From Methylobacterium sp. GXS13 (GTDB taxonomy: Bacteria; Pseudomonadota; Alphaproteobacteria; Rhizobiales; Beijerinckiaceae), in assembly GCF_001455965.1 (NCBI RefSeq), contig NZ_LKKO01000056.1, positions 1 through 35,557 on the forward strand: 35,557 nt of DNA, written 5' to 3'. The notes under the pieces were generated by a model. It made no database searches, had not been told where the DNA came from, and saw nothing but the letters and a program-made list of their open reading frames with translations. The translations under genes and the position numbers were made by a program. This document shows positions 24,063-32,361 of this stretch, piece after piece; the stretch's first letter is position 1, and every line of letters starts with the position of its first letter.

Positions 24063-24083
24063 GACAAGCTTTCTGACAAGCTT
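24063..24083. repeat. Short tandem direct repeat in the SDR-xylanase gap
   Basis: GACAAGCTT occurs at 24063-24071 and again at 24075-24083, a 12-base period close to one helical turn. It lies in a locally A/T-richer patch between divergent genes and could be a tandem protein-binding site. Confidence 0.4.
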
Positions 24084-24104
24084 CTGAAACGCGACGCGTT
24101 TCCC

Positions 24105-24207
24105 CTCCCCCCTGTGGGGAGGGGTCAGGGGTGGGGGTGGTGCCGGATGGGGCGCAGCGGTGCCTTCTGAACCACCCCCACCTCCAACTCCTCCCCACAA
24201 GGGGGAG
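24105..24207. repeat. Large imperfect palindrome (36-bp arms)
   Basis: The left arm 24105-24140 (begins CTCCCCCCTGTGGGGAGG) and right arm 24172-24207 match inverted at 31 of 36 positions, with a 31-base centre. Each arm is itself partly palindromic. This form of G/C-rich intergenic palindrome is common in alphaproteobacteria; it may terminate or insulate transcription. Confidence 0.8.
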
Positions 24208-24371
24208 GAGCGCGCGTCGCGCCTCCCTGGAGTCGGCGTGCCGAGACCGGGAAAGGACACCCTTGCCCCTCCCTGATAACAGCCCTCTGGCAACGAGGCG
24301 CGTGCGTCCGACTTTTGTGCTCATCCGTCGAGGACATCTGTCCCGCCAAGCCCACGCACGAAGGACCCGGC

Positions 24372-25556
24372 ATGACCCCATCCCCCGGCCCGCCCCGCCG
24401 CCGCGCGCTCCTCGCCGGAGCGGCCTGCGCCGGCCTCGCCACGGCGGCGGGAGCCGCGCCGTCCGGTTTCGGCCCCCTCGGCAAGCCGTCCTGGTCGGCC
24501 GACAGCCTGCAGGCGGCGGCCTCGACCAAGGGGCTGCTCTATGGCTGCGAGGTGCCGTTCCACCGCTTCGATGCGACGCCAGCCTACCGGCAGGCGGTGG
24601 CGCGGGACTGCGGGATCCTGGTCTGCGGCACCGAGATGAAGATGGAGGAGGTGCTGCCCGCCCCCGGCCGCACCGACTTCGCCCGGGGCGACGCGATCCT
24701 GCGCTTCGCGCGGAGCAACGGCCAGCGGATGCGCGGGCACACGCTGGTCTGGCACGCGGCCCTGCCGCCCTGGGTCGCGCCGCTGCTCGGGCGGGCGAGC
24801 CCTACCCAGGCCGAGGACTTCATGCGCCGCTGGATCGAGACCGTGGCGGGCCATTACCGCGGGCAGATCGTCGCCTGGGACGTGGTCAACGAGATCCTGG
24901 GCAACGAGACCGATCCCGACCGGGGCGGGGGCCTGCGCGATTCCCCCTGGCTCGCCGCGATGGGGCCCGGCTACGTCGACCGCGCCTTCCGGATCCTGCA
25001 CGAGACCGACCCGGCGGCGGCCGGCACCTGGAACGAGGACGCCGTCGAGCAGGGTGCGCCCTGGATGGAGGCCAAGCGCACCAAGGTGCTGCGCCAGCTC
25101 GAGGCGATGCGGTCGCGGGGCGTGCCGATCCGGCGGTTCGGCCTGCAATCGCACCTGACCAGCACGGTTCCGATCGACCAGGGCCAGCTCCGGCGCTTCC
25201 TGCACGAGATCGGCCAGATGGGGCTGGGGATCGCGGTCACCGAGCTCGACATCGACGACCGGGCCTTCCCGTCCGACGTGCCGACCCGCGACCGGATGGT
25301 GGCCGATTTCGCCCGGCGCTACCTCGACGTAGTCCTGGCCGAGCCCGCCCTGCTCGATGTGCTCACCTGGGACATCTACGACCCCGACACGTGGCTCAAC
25401 GACCACCCCTACCGCAAGCGGCCGGACGGCCTGCCCCAGCGCGCGCTGCCGCTCGACGCGCAGTTCCGGCGCAAGCCGCTCTGGCACGCGATGCAGGCCT
25501 GCTTTCGGGCGGCACCGGACCATACGGCCGTCCGCGAAAAACTCAGGCGGGGGTGA
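24372..25556 (+). CDS. Glycoside hydrolase family 10 endo-1,4-beta-xylanase, Tat-exported
   Basis: A 394-residue secreted enzyme that cleaves internal beta-1,4 bonds of xylan. The N-terminus has a twin-arginine signal (PPRRRALLAGAACAGLATAA). The GH10 barrel shows GCEVP, CGTEMKMEEV, MRGHTLVWH (H124, H129), the acid/base glutamate E174 in WDVVNEIL, LQSHL at ~258-262 and the nucleophile E291 in VTELDID, with TWDIYD near the end of the barrel. The ATG at 24372 has AAGGA seven bases upstream. Its stop overlaps the convergent acyltransferase gene by 14 bases. There is no carbohydrate-binding module. It fits a plant-surface lifestyle. Confidence 0.93.
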   Translation: MTPSPGPPRRRALLAGAACAGLATAAGAAPSGFGPLGKPSWSADSLQAAASTKGLLYGCEVPFHRFDATPAYRQAVARDCGILVCGTEMKMEEVLPAPGRTDFARGDAILRFARSNGQRMRGHTLVWHAALPPWVAPLLGRASPTQAEDFMRRWIETVAGHYRGQIVAWDVVNEILGNETDPDRGGGLRDSPWLAAMGPGYVDRAFRILHETDPAAAGTWNEDAVEQGAPWMEAKRTKVLRQLEAMRSRGVPIRRFGLQSHLTSTVPIDQGQLRRFLHEIGQMGLGIAVTELDIDDRAFPSDVPTRDRMVADFARRYLDVVLAEPALLDVLTWDIYDPDTWLNDHPYRKRPDGLPQRALPLDAQFRRKPLWHAMQACFRAAPDHTAVREKLRRG

Positions 25557-26673
25557 TGCCGCTGCGGCGGCCACCCTCCGATAGGGTCGGCTCCGGCGGT
25601 CGGTCGGCCAGGAGCCGGCGGCGCAGGCGGGCGCAGGGGCGCTCGACCCAGGTGAACATCCCCCAGCACCAGAGCAGGGTCACCGGGAAGGCCACCAGCA
25701 TCAGCGGGATGCCGTGCAGGCCCGGCGCCAGGTGCAGCACCAGCGCCACCACGGCCATGTGGGCGAGGTAGAAGCTGTAGGACCAGAGACCGAGCTGGCG
25801 CATCGGCCGGGCGGAGAGCCACCGCACCGCCCTGCCTTCCCCGTGCAGCAGGTAGGCGAAGGGCACGAACAGGGCCGCGCTCTGGAGGGTGTAGCGCAGG
25901 GTCTCGCGGAAGGCGGGATCGCGCAAAGCCAGGGTCAGCAGGATCACCCCGAGGCTCGCGGCGACATGCCAGGGGCGCGGGCGCCAGGCCCGGTCGGCCG
26001 GGATCACCGGGTTGTTCCACAGGCCGAGGCAGCAGCCGAACAGGATCGCGTCGATCCGGGTATGGGTCCAGGAATAGTTCAGGCTGTAATCGGGAAGCCG
26101 CCAGACGTTGACGCAGCGGATCGCCAGGACCGCAGCGCAAATCCCCAAGCAGGCCAGCGCCGCCCGGCGCGGCTGCAGGCGCCCAAGCCACAGGAGGTAG
26201 GCCAGGGGGAAGACCAGATAGAAATGCTCCTCGATGGCGAGGCTCCACAGCGGCACCGGCAGCACCGCCTCGGTGCCGAACAGCCCGGGATAGTTGGTCA
26301 GGAACAGCACCTGGCCGAGCACGGCCGCCGGCTCGACCCGCATCCAGTCGAGGAGCCCCGCCGCGTAGAGCGCCCCGGCGGCGGCCAGGGTCAGGTAGAG
26401 CGGCGGCAGGATGCGCAGGCTCCGACGCAGGTAGAAGGCCGACAGCGAGACCGTGCCGGTGCGCCCGCGCTCGATCCGCAGCAGCGTCGTGATCAGGTAG
26501 CCGCTGAGGAAGAAGAACACCGTGACGCCGAAGCCCCCCGGCACCACGTGGCTGTAGCCGCAATGGGCCGCGAACACGATCAGGATCGCGAGCGCCCGCA
26601 CCCCGTCGAGCTGCGGCAGGTAGGGCATCGTGCTGGGCATGTCCCCGGTGCGCTGGGGTCCGGAATCCGGCAT
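25543..26673 (-). CDS. Membrane acyltransferase family 3 (OafA/YrhL type)
   Basis: A ~376-residue multi-pass inner-membrane O-acyltransferase that transfers acyl groups from the cytoplasm to surface glycans. The opening YLPQLDGVRALAILIVFAAH carries the conserved RA..H of the family; FFFLSGYLIT, FYLRRSLRILP and the WSLAIEEHFYLVFPL block follow, the last being the characteristic active-site region. About ten membrane helices can be counted, ending in the WVERPC motif. Starts at 26673 and 26640 are both plausible and the upstream ATG at 26841 adds a non-conserved extension. There is no SGNH domain. Likely substrate is an extracellular or lipopolysaccharide sugar. Confidence 0.88.
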   Translation of the reverse strand: MPDSGPQRTGDMPSTMPYLPQLDGVRALAILIVFAAHCGYSHVVPGGFGVTVFFFLSGYLITTLLRIERGRTGTVSLSAFYLRRSLRILPPLYLTLAAAGALYAAGLLDWMRVEPAAVLGQVLFLTNYPGLFGTEAVLPVPLWSLAIEEHFYLVFPLAYLLWLGRLQPRRAALACLGICAAVLAIRCVNVWRLPDYSLNYSWTHTRIDAILFGCCLGLWNNPVIPADRAWRPRPWHVAASLGVILLTLALRDPAFRETLRYTLQSAALFVPFAYLLHGEGRAVRWLSARPMRQLGLWSYSFYLAHMAVVALVLHLAPGLHGIPLMLVAFPVTLLWCWGMFTWVERPCARLRRRLLADRPPEPTLSEGGRRSGITPA

Positions 26674-26885
26674 GGCGGCGGCTGATCGTCCTTCACGGCT
26701 CGGCCCCGCAGGGTGCGCCATTTTCCGAGGAACCGATATCCGCAGGCGGCCCCTCAGGACGAGCCCCTCGCCGGATGGTGAATGGTGCCCGTGGCCAGCC
26801 CGATCGACCGGAGGAGATTGGTAACCGTACCGCTCCATCATCCCGTCCGCCGGCCCCGCCCCGGGCGCCGTCGGGAGTGTTGCGT

Positions 26886-28640
26886 ATGGTCCCGGCCCGT
26901 TTCCGCCTGTCCGCCCGCCTCGGCGCGGGTCTCTCGGTGCTGGCGCTGCTCGGCGGCCCCGTCGGCGCGCTGGCGCAGGCGCTCCCGGCCGCGACGGCCG
27001 GACCCGCCGCGGCCCCGCCGCTCGCCGTCCCGGTGGCGGTGCCGCCGGCCCCGGAACCGGCGAAGAATCCGGAGCTCAAAACGCCGGATTCTGCGAAGAA
27101 TCCGGAGCCGCGTCCGATTGAGGCGAAGAGTTCCGAGGCGAAGCCCCCGGAGCTTCCCAAGAAGTCGCGCGAGCCGGCGCCGCTGGTCTACGCCAAGGTC
27201 TCCACCGACCCGACCCCGACGCTCACCGCCCGCACCTTCCTGGACACGCTGAAGGTCGCCGACCGCTACGCCGCCTTCGCGGAGGCCGGCGGCTGGGAGC
27301 GGCTGCCCGACGACCTTGTCCGCCTGAAGCCGGGGGAGCGCAGCCCGGCGATCCCGTCGCTGCGCCACCACCTGACGTTGACCGGCGACCTGCCGGTGGA
27401 CGCGCCGCCGAGCGACCGGCTCGACCCGCCGCTCATCGCCGAGACCGGCGCGTTCCAGGGCCGCCACGGCCTGCCCGACAGCGGCATCCTGGGCCGGCTC
27501 ACGATCAACGCGCTGAACGTGCCGGCCGCCACCCGGCAGCGCCAGCTCGCGGCCTCGGCAGCCCGGCTGATGGGCTCAAAATTCCCGTTCGGCGAGCGCT
27601 ACGTCGTGGTCAACATCCCCTCGGCGAATGTCGAGGCGGTGGAGAACGGCGCGGTGGCCCGCCGCTACGTCGCGGTGGTCGGCTCCCCCGACAAGGCGAC
27701 GCGCCCGGTGGAGACCCGGATCACCGACATCAACTTCAACCCGACCTGGACCGTGCCGGCCTCGGTGGTGAAGAACGAGATCATCCCGCAGATGCGCAAG
27801 AACCCGGGCTACCTCGCCCGGAACCACATCCGCATCCTCGGCCCCGCCGGCGAGGTCGACCCGACCAAGATCGACTGGGCGGGCAACAAGGCCGCGGCCT
27901 ACACGCTGCGCCAGGATTCCGGCTTCGACAATTCGCTCGGCCAGGTGCGGATCGACATGCCGAACCGCTTTGCCGTCTACATGCACGACACCCCGGCCAA
28001 GTCGCTGTTCGCCGCCAACGTGCGGTTCCACAGCCACGGCTGCGTCCGGGTCGGGCAGGTCAAGGAGCTGGTCGGCTGGCTGCTGCAGGGCACCGACGGC
28101 CCGAACGGGCCCGGCACGAGCTGGGGGCCGATCGAGATCGAGACCGGCATCGCCGACGGCGAGCGCCGCGACATCAAGCTGGTCAAGCCGGTGCCGGTGA
28201 CCTTCGTCTACCTCACCGGCTACGCCACCCCGGACGGGAAGGCGCATTTTCGCGACGACATCTATAATCTCGACACGCCGGCCCCAACGCCGGAGCCCGC
28301 CGCCACGCGGGCGATCCCGCCCGCCGGCGCCACGCAGCCTGCGGCGACGGCCAAGCCCGCGGCGGTCAAGCCGTTGGTTGCTAAGCCGGCCGCGGCGAAG
28401 CCCGCTCCTGCCAAGCCGGCGGCCAGCAAGGCGGTCGTGGCGAAGACGGCAACGGAGGGCCTGAATCCGGAAACACCCCAGCCGCCGCCCTGCGGTGGGC
28501 CCTGCCGGTGGCTCGATCTCTCCCGCCTTGTCATTCCGGGGCGCCGTAGGCGAGCCCGGAATCCAGAGCCGCCGACAGTGCAAGATCTTGAGCTATCGGC
28601 GGTTATGGATCCCGGGCTCCGCTGCGCGGCCCCGGGATGA
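26886..28640 (+). CDS. YcbB/LdtD-like L,D-transpeptidase with repeat-derived C-terminus
   Basis: A 584-residue periplasmic peptidoglycan crosslinker. It has a signal peptide (RLGAGLSVLALLGGPVGALA), a Pro/Lys-rich linker (~40-100), a peptidoglycan-binding-like part with FQGRHGLPDSGILGRLTINAL (~190-210) and the YcbB-type catalytic domain (~238-450). The active site is HDTP at 367-370 and FHSHGCVRV with H384, C386 and R388. After ~residue 465 comes an Ala/Pro/Lys-rich tail. Residues 548-584 are encoded by the 114-bp dispersed repeat (28529-28642), which also supplies the stop codon. GGGAG precedes the ATG at 26886. The tail is probably not part of the ancestral protein. Confidence 0.9.
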   Translation: MVPARFRLSARLGAGLSVLALLGGPVGALAQALPAATAGPAAAPPLAVPVAVPPAPEPAKNPELKTPDSAKNPEPRPIEAKSSEAKPPELPKKSREPAPLVYAKVSTDPTPTLTARTFLDTLKVADRYAAFAEAGGWERLPDDLVRLKPGERSPAIPSLRHHLTLTGDLPVDAPPSDRLDPPLIAETGAFQGRHGLPDSGILGRLTINALNVPAATRQRQLAASAARLMGSKFPFGERYVVVNIPSANVEAVENGAVARRYVAVVGSPDKATRPVETRITDINFNPTWTVPASVVKNEIIPQMRKNPGYLARNHIRILGPAGEVDPTKIDWAGNKAAAYTLRQDSGFDNSLGQVRIDMPNRFAVYMHDTPAKSLFAANVRFHSHGCVRVGQVKELVGWLLQGTDGPNGPGTSWGPIEIETGIADGERRDIKLVKPVPVTFVYLTGYATPDGKAHFRDDIYNLDTPAPTPEPAATRAIPPAGATQPAATAKPAAVKPLVAKPAAAKPAPAKPAASKAVVAKTATEGLNPETPQPPPCGGPCRWLDLSRLVIPGRRRRARNPEPPTVQDLELSAVMDPGLRCAAPG

Positions 28641-28642
28641 CA
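28529..28642. repeat. 114-bp palindromic dispersed repeat, copy B
   Basis: Reverse-complement copy of 16237-16350 with three differences in 114 bases. Both ends read as inverted repeats (TGTCATTCCGGGG and CCCCGGGATGACA). It forms the last 37 codons and the stop of the L,D-transpeptidase gene. Confidence 0.9.
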
Positions 28643-28765
28643 AGGTGGTCTATCTTGCCGCCTTGCATCGCCGATCGAAGTAGGCCCGAGAATCAGCAAG
28701 CCTTTTGTGAAAGGCTTTTGACGCGCGAGGGGGCCATCTCCGGCACACGGGGCTAATCCCGCCCC

Positions 28766-31441
28766 CTACCCCACCCCAAGCTCCAGCTTCACCGTGACCA
28801 ACCCCGGATCCTCCGGGTCCCGCCCCTGCGTGAACCCGAGCCGGCGGCAGACGGCCAGCATCGGGCGGTTCTCGGCCAGCACCATGACCTCGACCCGGCC
28901 GATCCCCTCGGAGCGGGCCCAGTCGATCATCAGGCGCATCAGCGCGAAGGCGAGGCCGGTCCCCCGCGCGTCGCGGCCGACCGCGATGGCGTATTCGCCG
29001 CTCTCGTGGTTGGCGTCGGCATGCAGCCGGACGGCGCCGAGCATGCGTTCGCCGCCCTGCGGGTCGACCTCGGTGGCCACGAACGCGATGGCGCGAGCAT
29101 AGTCGAGCTGGGTCAGCCGGGCCAGGAAGGCGTGGCTGAACTCGCGCACCGGGCCGAAGAAGCGCAGCCGCAGGTCCTCCGGGTCGAGGCCCTTGAAGAA
29201 GGCCAGGAACAGCCCCTCGTCCTCGGGGCGCACGGGGCGGACCCGGATCGTCCGATCCTTGAGCTTCAAGGTGCGGACCCATTCCGCCGGATAGGGCCGG
29301 ATCGCGAAGCGCGGGTGGCCGCGGCCGTGGCGGCCCCGCTCCGCGCGCCCGATCCGCACCCGGGCGTCGAGGGCCAGCACGCCGGTCTCGTCGGCCAAGA
29401 GCGGGTTGATGTCGAGCTCGCCGCGGCGCGGCAGGTCGGCGGCGAGCTGGGACAGTTTTACCAGGGTCAGGGCGATGGCCCCGAGATCGGCGGGCGGCAC
29501 GTCGCGGTAGCCTTCGAGACGCCTTGCGACCCGGGTGCGGCCGATCAGGTCGCGGGCGAGGGCGAGATCGAGGGGCGGCAGGCCGAGCGCGCGGTCGTCG
29601 ATCACCTCCACCGCCGTGCCGCCCCGGCCGAACACCACCACGGGGCCGAACACCGCATCCTCGGCGAGCCCGGCGATCAGCTCCCGGCGCTGGCCCCGGC
29701 GGACCATGGGCTGCACCGCGAAGCCGGTGACCCTGGCGTCCGGCCGCTCCCGCCGCGCGCGGGCCAGGATGCTGCGCGCCGCCTCGCAGACATCGGCCTC
29801 GCTGGTGAGGTCGAGCTGGACGCCGCCGATATCGGATTTGTGGACCACGTCGGGCGAGACGACCTTGAGCGCCACCGTGCCGCCGGCCGCGATGATCGGC
29901 CAGGCGGCGGCCGCGGCGGCGTCCTTGTCGGGGGCGAGGGTGATCGGCACGGTCGGGATGCCGTAGGCCTCCAGCAGGCCGTTCACCGCGATCGGGTCGA
30001 GCCACGTCGCCCCCTGGCGCAGGGCGGCGGCCACGATCGACCGGGCCCGGGCCATGTCGGGGGAAAAGTCCCGCGGCAGGGAATCCGGCGTGCGCATCAG
30101 GTCGTCCTGCGCCTCGCGATAGCGCACGAGGTGCAGGAAGCCCTCGATCGCCTCGGAATCGGTGGTGAAGTGCGGGATTCCCGCCTCGGCGAAGGCCGCC
30201 CGCGCCGCCTCGGCATCGCCCAGCGAGACCGCGAAGACCGGCTTCTTGCGGCTCTGGCCGGCCCGGGTGCGCTTGACCGTCTCGGCGATCGCCCCGGCCA
30301 CCGCGCCGGCCTGGGACCGGATCGTGGGGACGTGGATCGCCAGCACGGCGTCGCTGGTCCGGTCGGCGAGCAGCGGCGCCAGGGCAGCCGAGAAGGCCGG
30401 GCCGCCGGCATCGATGCCGAGGTCGATCGGGTTGCCGGCCGGCCGGCCCTCGGCCTCGGGGATCTCCGCCAGGATTCCCGCGCGGTCGGTCAGCCGGTCG
30501 GCGGCGAGCAGGCCGATGCCGCGGCCGTTGGTGAGGATCGCCAGCCGGTCCCCCGGGAACGGGCGCTGGCGCCCCAGGGCCTCGACGGCGGAGAACATCG
30601 CGTCGAGGTCCGGCACGGCGAGCAGGCCGGCCCGCCGGAAGGCCGCGGCGTAGACCGCGTCGGGGCGGGCCAGCGCGCCGGTATGGGTCACGGCGGCCCG
30701 CGTGTCCGGCCGATGCCGGCCGGCGCGCAGTACCACCACGGGCTTGGCGCGTGCGGCGGCCCGGGCCGCCGACATGAACCGCCGGGCATCGGCCACGCGA
30801 TCCAGGCAGAGCAGGATCGCCCGCGTGCGGTAATCGGCGGCGAAATGGTCGAGGCAATCGGCCACGCCGATATCGAGCACGCTGCCGAGCGACAGCACGG
30901 CCGAGAACCCCGTCCCGTGACGGGCGGCCCATTCGACGATGGCGGCCGCCACCGTGCCGGATTGCGAGACCAGGGCGAGGTCCCCTGCTGCCGGGGCATG
31001 GGCGAACAGGCTGGCATCGAGCTTGGCGGCGGGCACGACCAGGCCGGCGCTGTCGGGGCCGAGCAGGCGCAGGCCCTGCGCCCGGGCGATTCGGTGCGCC
31101 ACCGGCCCGGGATCGTCCGGCCCGCGGCCGAGCCGGGCGGTGAGGATCACGGCCGCGACCGCGCCGATGGCGGCGGCCTGGGCGACCACCTCGGGCACGC
31201 TCGGCGGCGGCACCGCGATCAGCACGAGGTCCGGCACGACCGTGAGGTCGGCGACCCGGGCTACGCAGGGCAGTCCGTCCACGATGTCGTGATCGGGCTG
31301 GACCGGCAGGATCGCGCCGGGAAAGCCCGACCGGCGCAGGCTGTCGAGCACGCTGCGCCCGAGGGAGCCCTCGCGCGCCACGGCCCCGACCAGGGCGATC
31401 GAGCGCGGCGCCAGGAGCTTGTCGAAGCGGTAGGTGCTCAC
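28766..31441 (-). CDS. Fused NDP-forming acyl-CoA synthetase and GNAT lysine acetyltransferase (Pat-like)
   Basis: An 891-residue cytosolic protein with four parts: CoA-binding domain (~1-130), succinyl-CoA ligase-like domain (~145-290), ATP-grasp domain (~470-690) and a C-terminal GNAT domain (~730-885). The GNAT acetyl-CoA loop is GRDARGTGLA (~822-831). Proteins with this order (Salmonella Pat, Rhodopseudomonas Pat) acetylate and switch off acyl-CoA synthetases; the synthetase half is usually described as catalytically dead in those. Here H253 (VTHTGALA) and H534 (VVHKSDIGGV), the two histidines used by active ADP-forming synthetases, are both present. The start is GTG at 31441, giving the usual length. 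It is divergent from the MucR-like gene. Confidence 0.9.
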   Translation of the reverse strand: MSTYRFDKLLAPRSIALVGAVAREGSLGRSVLDSLRRSGFPGAILPVQPDHDIVDGLPCVARVADLTVVPDLVLIAVPPPSVPEVVAQAAAIGAVAAVILTARLGRGPDDPGPVAHRIARAQGLRLLGPDSAGLVVPAAKLDASLFAHAPAAGDLALVSQSGTVAAAIVEWAARHGTGFSAVLSLGSVLDIGVADCLDHFAADYRTRAILLCLDRVADARRFMSAARAAARAKPVVVLRAGRHRPDTRAAVTHTGALARPDAVYAAAFRRAGLLAVPDLDAMFSAVEALGRQRPFPGDRLAILTNGRGIGLLAADRLTDRAGILAEIPEAEGRPAGNPIDLGIDAGGPAFSAALAPLLADRTSDAVLAIHVPTIRSQAGAVAGAIAETVKRTRAGQSRKKPVFAVSLGDAEAARAAFAEAGIPHFTTDSEAIEGFLHLVRYREAQDDLMRTPDSLPRDFSPDMARARSIVAAALRQGATWLDPIAVNGLLEAYGIPTVPITLAPDKDAAAAAAWPIIAAGGTVALKVVSPDVVHKSDIGGVQLDLTSEADVCEAARSILARARRERPDARVTGFAVQPMVRRGQRRELIAGLAEDAVFGPVVVFGRGGTAVEVIDDRALGLPPLDLALARDLIGRTRVARRLEGYRDVPPADLGAIALTLVKLSQLAADLPRRGELDINPLLADETGVLALDARVRIGRAERGRHGRGHPRFAIRPYPAEWVRTLKLKDRTIRVRPVRPEDEGLFLAFFKGLDPEDLRLRFFGPVREFSHAFLARLTQLDYARAIAFVATEVDPQGGERMLGAVRLHADANHESGEYAIAVGRDARGTGLAFALMRLMIDWARSEGIGRVEVMVLAENRPMLAVCRRLGFTQGRDPEDPGLVTVKLELGVG

Positions 31442-31691
31442 GGCGCCGACGGCTCGGTTCTGCACGCGCGCATGGTGGTGCCCCTCGCCTGGGTGCCGCG
31501 CTCGGGTCGGGCGTGCGGCGCAGCGCCCACGGGCGCTCCCGTCCCCTACCAGATGGCACAATCTTCCGCGGGTGCAACGCCCGGAGGTTCAGAGGCGCCC
31601 GCGACCGCCGCCTCGTCCCGGCCGGAGGCGACCGGAACGGTCCGATTCTGTACAGTATACGACAATGCAGCCTGCCATCAGTCTGGCTGTA

Positions 31692-31741
31692 GTGATCAGT
31701 TATAAATTGGTCTTGCCCTTAAATTGATCACATCATAGTAC
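31692..31741 (+). promoter_or_regulatory. A/T-rich control region upstream of the MucR-like gene
   Basis: GTGATCA at 31692-31698 and TGATCAC at 31725-31731 form an inverted repeat with further A/T matches inside, in the most A/T-rich ~100 bases of the window. A promoter candidate is TTGCCC (31713-31718) and TAGTAC (31736-31741) at 17-base spacing. MucR/Ros proteins bind A/T-rich sites and often repress their own gene, so autoregulation is likely. Confidence 0.45.
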
Positions 31742-31841
31742 CTGCGCCATTATAGCCCTGTATCGGGCCGAGCAGACACAGATTCCGGCTGCCCAACCGC
31801 GAATGATGGTGGCCGAGACGAAACGGACGGGAGGTTTCGGA

Positions 31842-32264
31842 ATGGACGCCATGGTCGGAGAGGACCTGGATTATCTCACGCTGTCCGTCGACATCGTGTC
31901 GGCCTTCGTGAGCAACAATCCGGTGCCCGTGCCGGAACTGCCCGGGCTGATCGCCGCGGTCCACGCGACCCTGCACGGGCTGAGCCAGCCGCCGGCCCCG
32001 CCGGTGGAGGAACTCCGGCCGGCCATCTCGGTCCGGCGCTCGATCCAGCCCGACTTCCTCGTGTGCCTGGAGGACGGGAAGAAGTTCAAGTCGCTGAAGC
32101 GGCACCTGCGCACCCACTACAACCTGACGCCGGACGCCTATCGCGAAAAGTGGGGGCTGGCCCCCGACTACCCGATGGTGGCGCCGAACTATGCCGCCGC
32201 CCGCTCCAGCCTCGCCAAGAGCATGGGGCTCGGCCACCAGCGCCGGAAGGGCCAGAAGGCTTAA
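31842..32264 (+). CDS. MucR/Ros family zinc-finger transcriptional regulator
   Basis: A 140-residue DNA-binding protein of the Ros/MucR family, which shapes exopolysaccharide, motility and symbiosis or host-interaction genes in Hyphomicrobiales. The N-terminal half (LTLSVDIVSAFVSNNPVP) is the oligomerisation part. The zinc finger is CLEDGKKFKSLKRHLRTHYN with C75, D78, H88 and H92, followed by the conserved LTPDAYREKWGL and YPMVAPNYAAARS. The ATG at 31842 is preceded by GGAGG at eight bases, deciding against the ATG at 31803. The A/T-rich palindrome upstream fits self-repression. Confidence 0.93.
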   Translation: MDAMVGEDLDYLTLSVDIVSAFVSNNPVPVPELPGLIAAVHATLHGLSQPPAPPVEELRPAISVRRSIQPDFLVCLEDGKKFKSLKRHLRTHYNLTPDAYREKWGLAPDYPMVAPNYAAARSSLAKSMGLGHQRRKGQKA

Positions 32265-32361
32265 GCGGGCCGGCGCGCGTCCACAGCTTTCCGAGCGGGA
32301 TTCAGTATCGGGCAAGGGCGGCTTGCGAGGGTCGATCGGCTCACCCGCGACCCGAGATCCG

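Noticed and set aside
28650..31577. Minus-strand frame of ~975 codons overlapping the acyl-CoA synthetase gene
   Set aside because: Low-complexity Arg/Pro/Gly sequence in the wrong frame; the 28766-31441 frame has all domain motifs.
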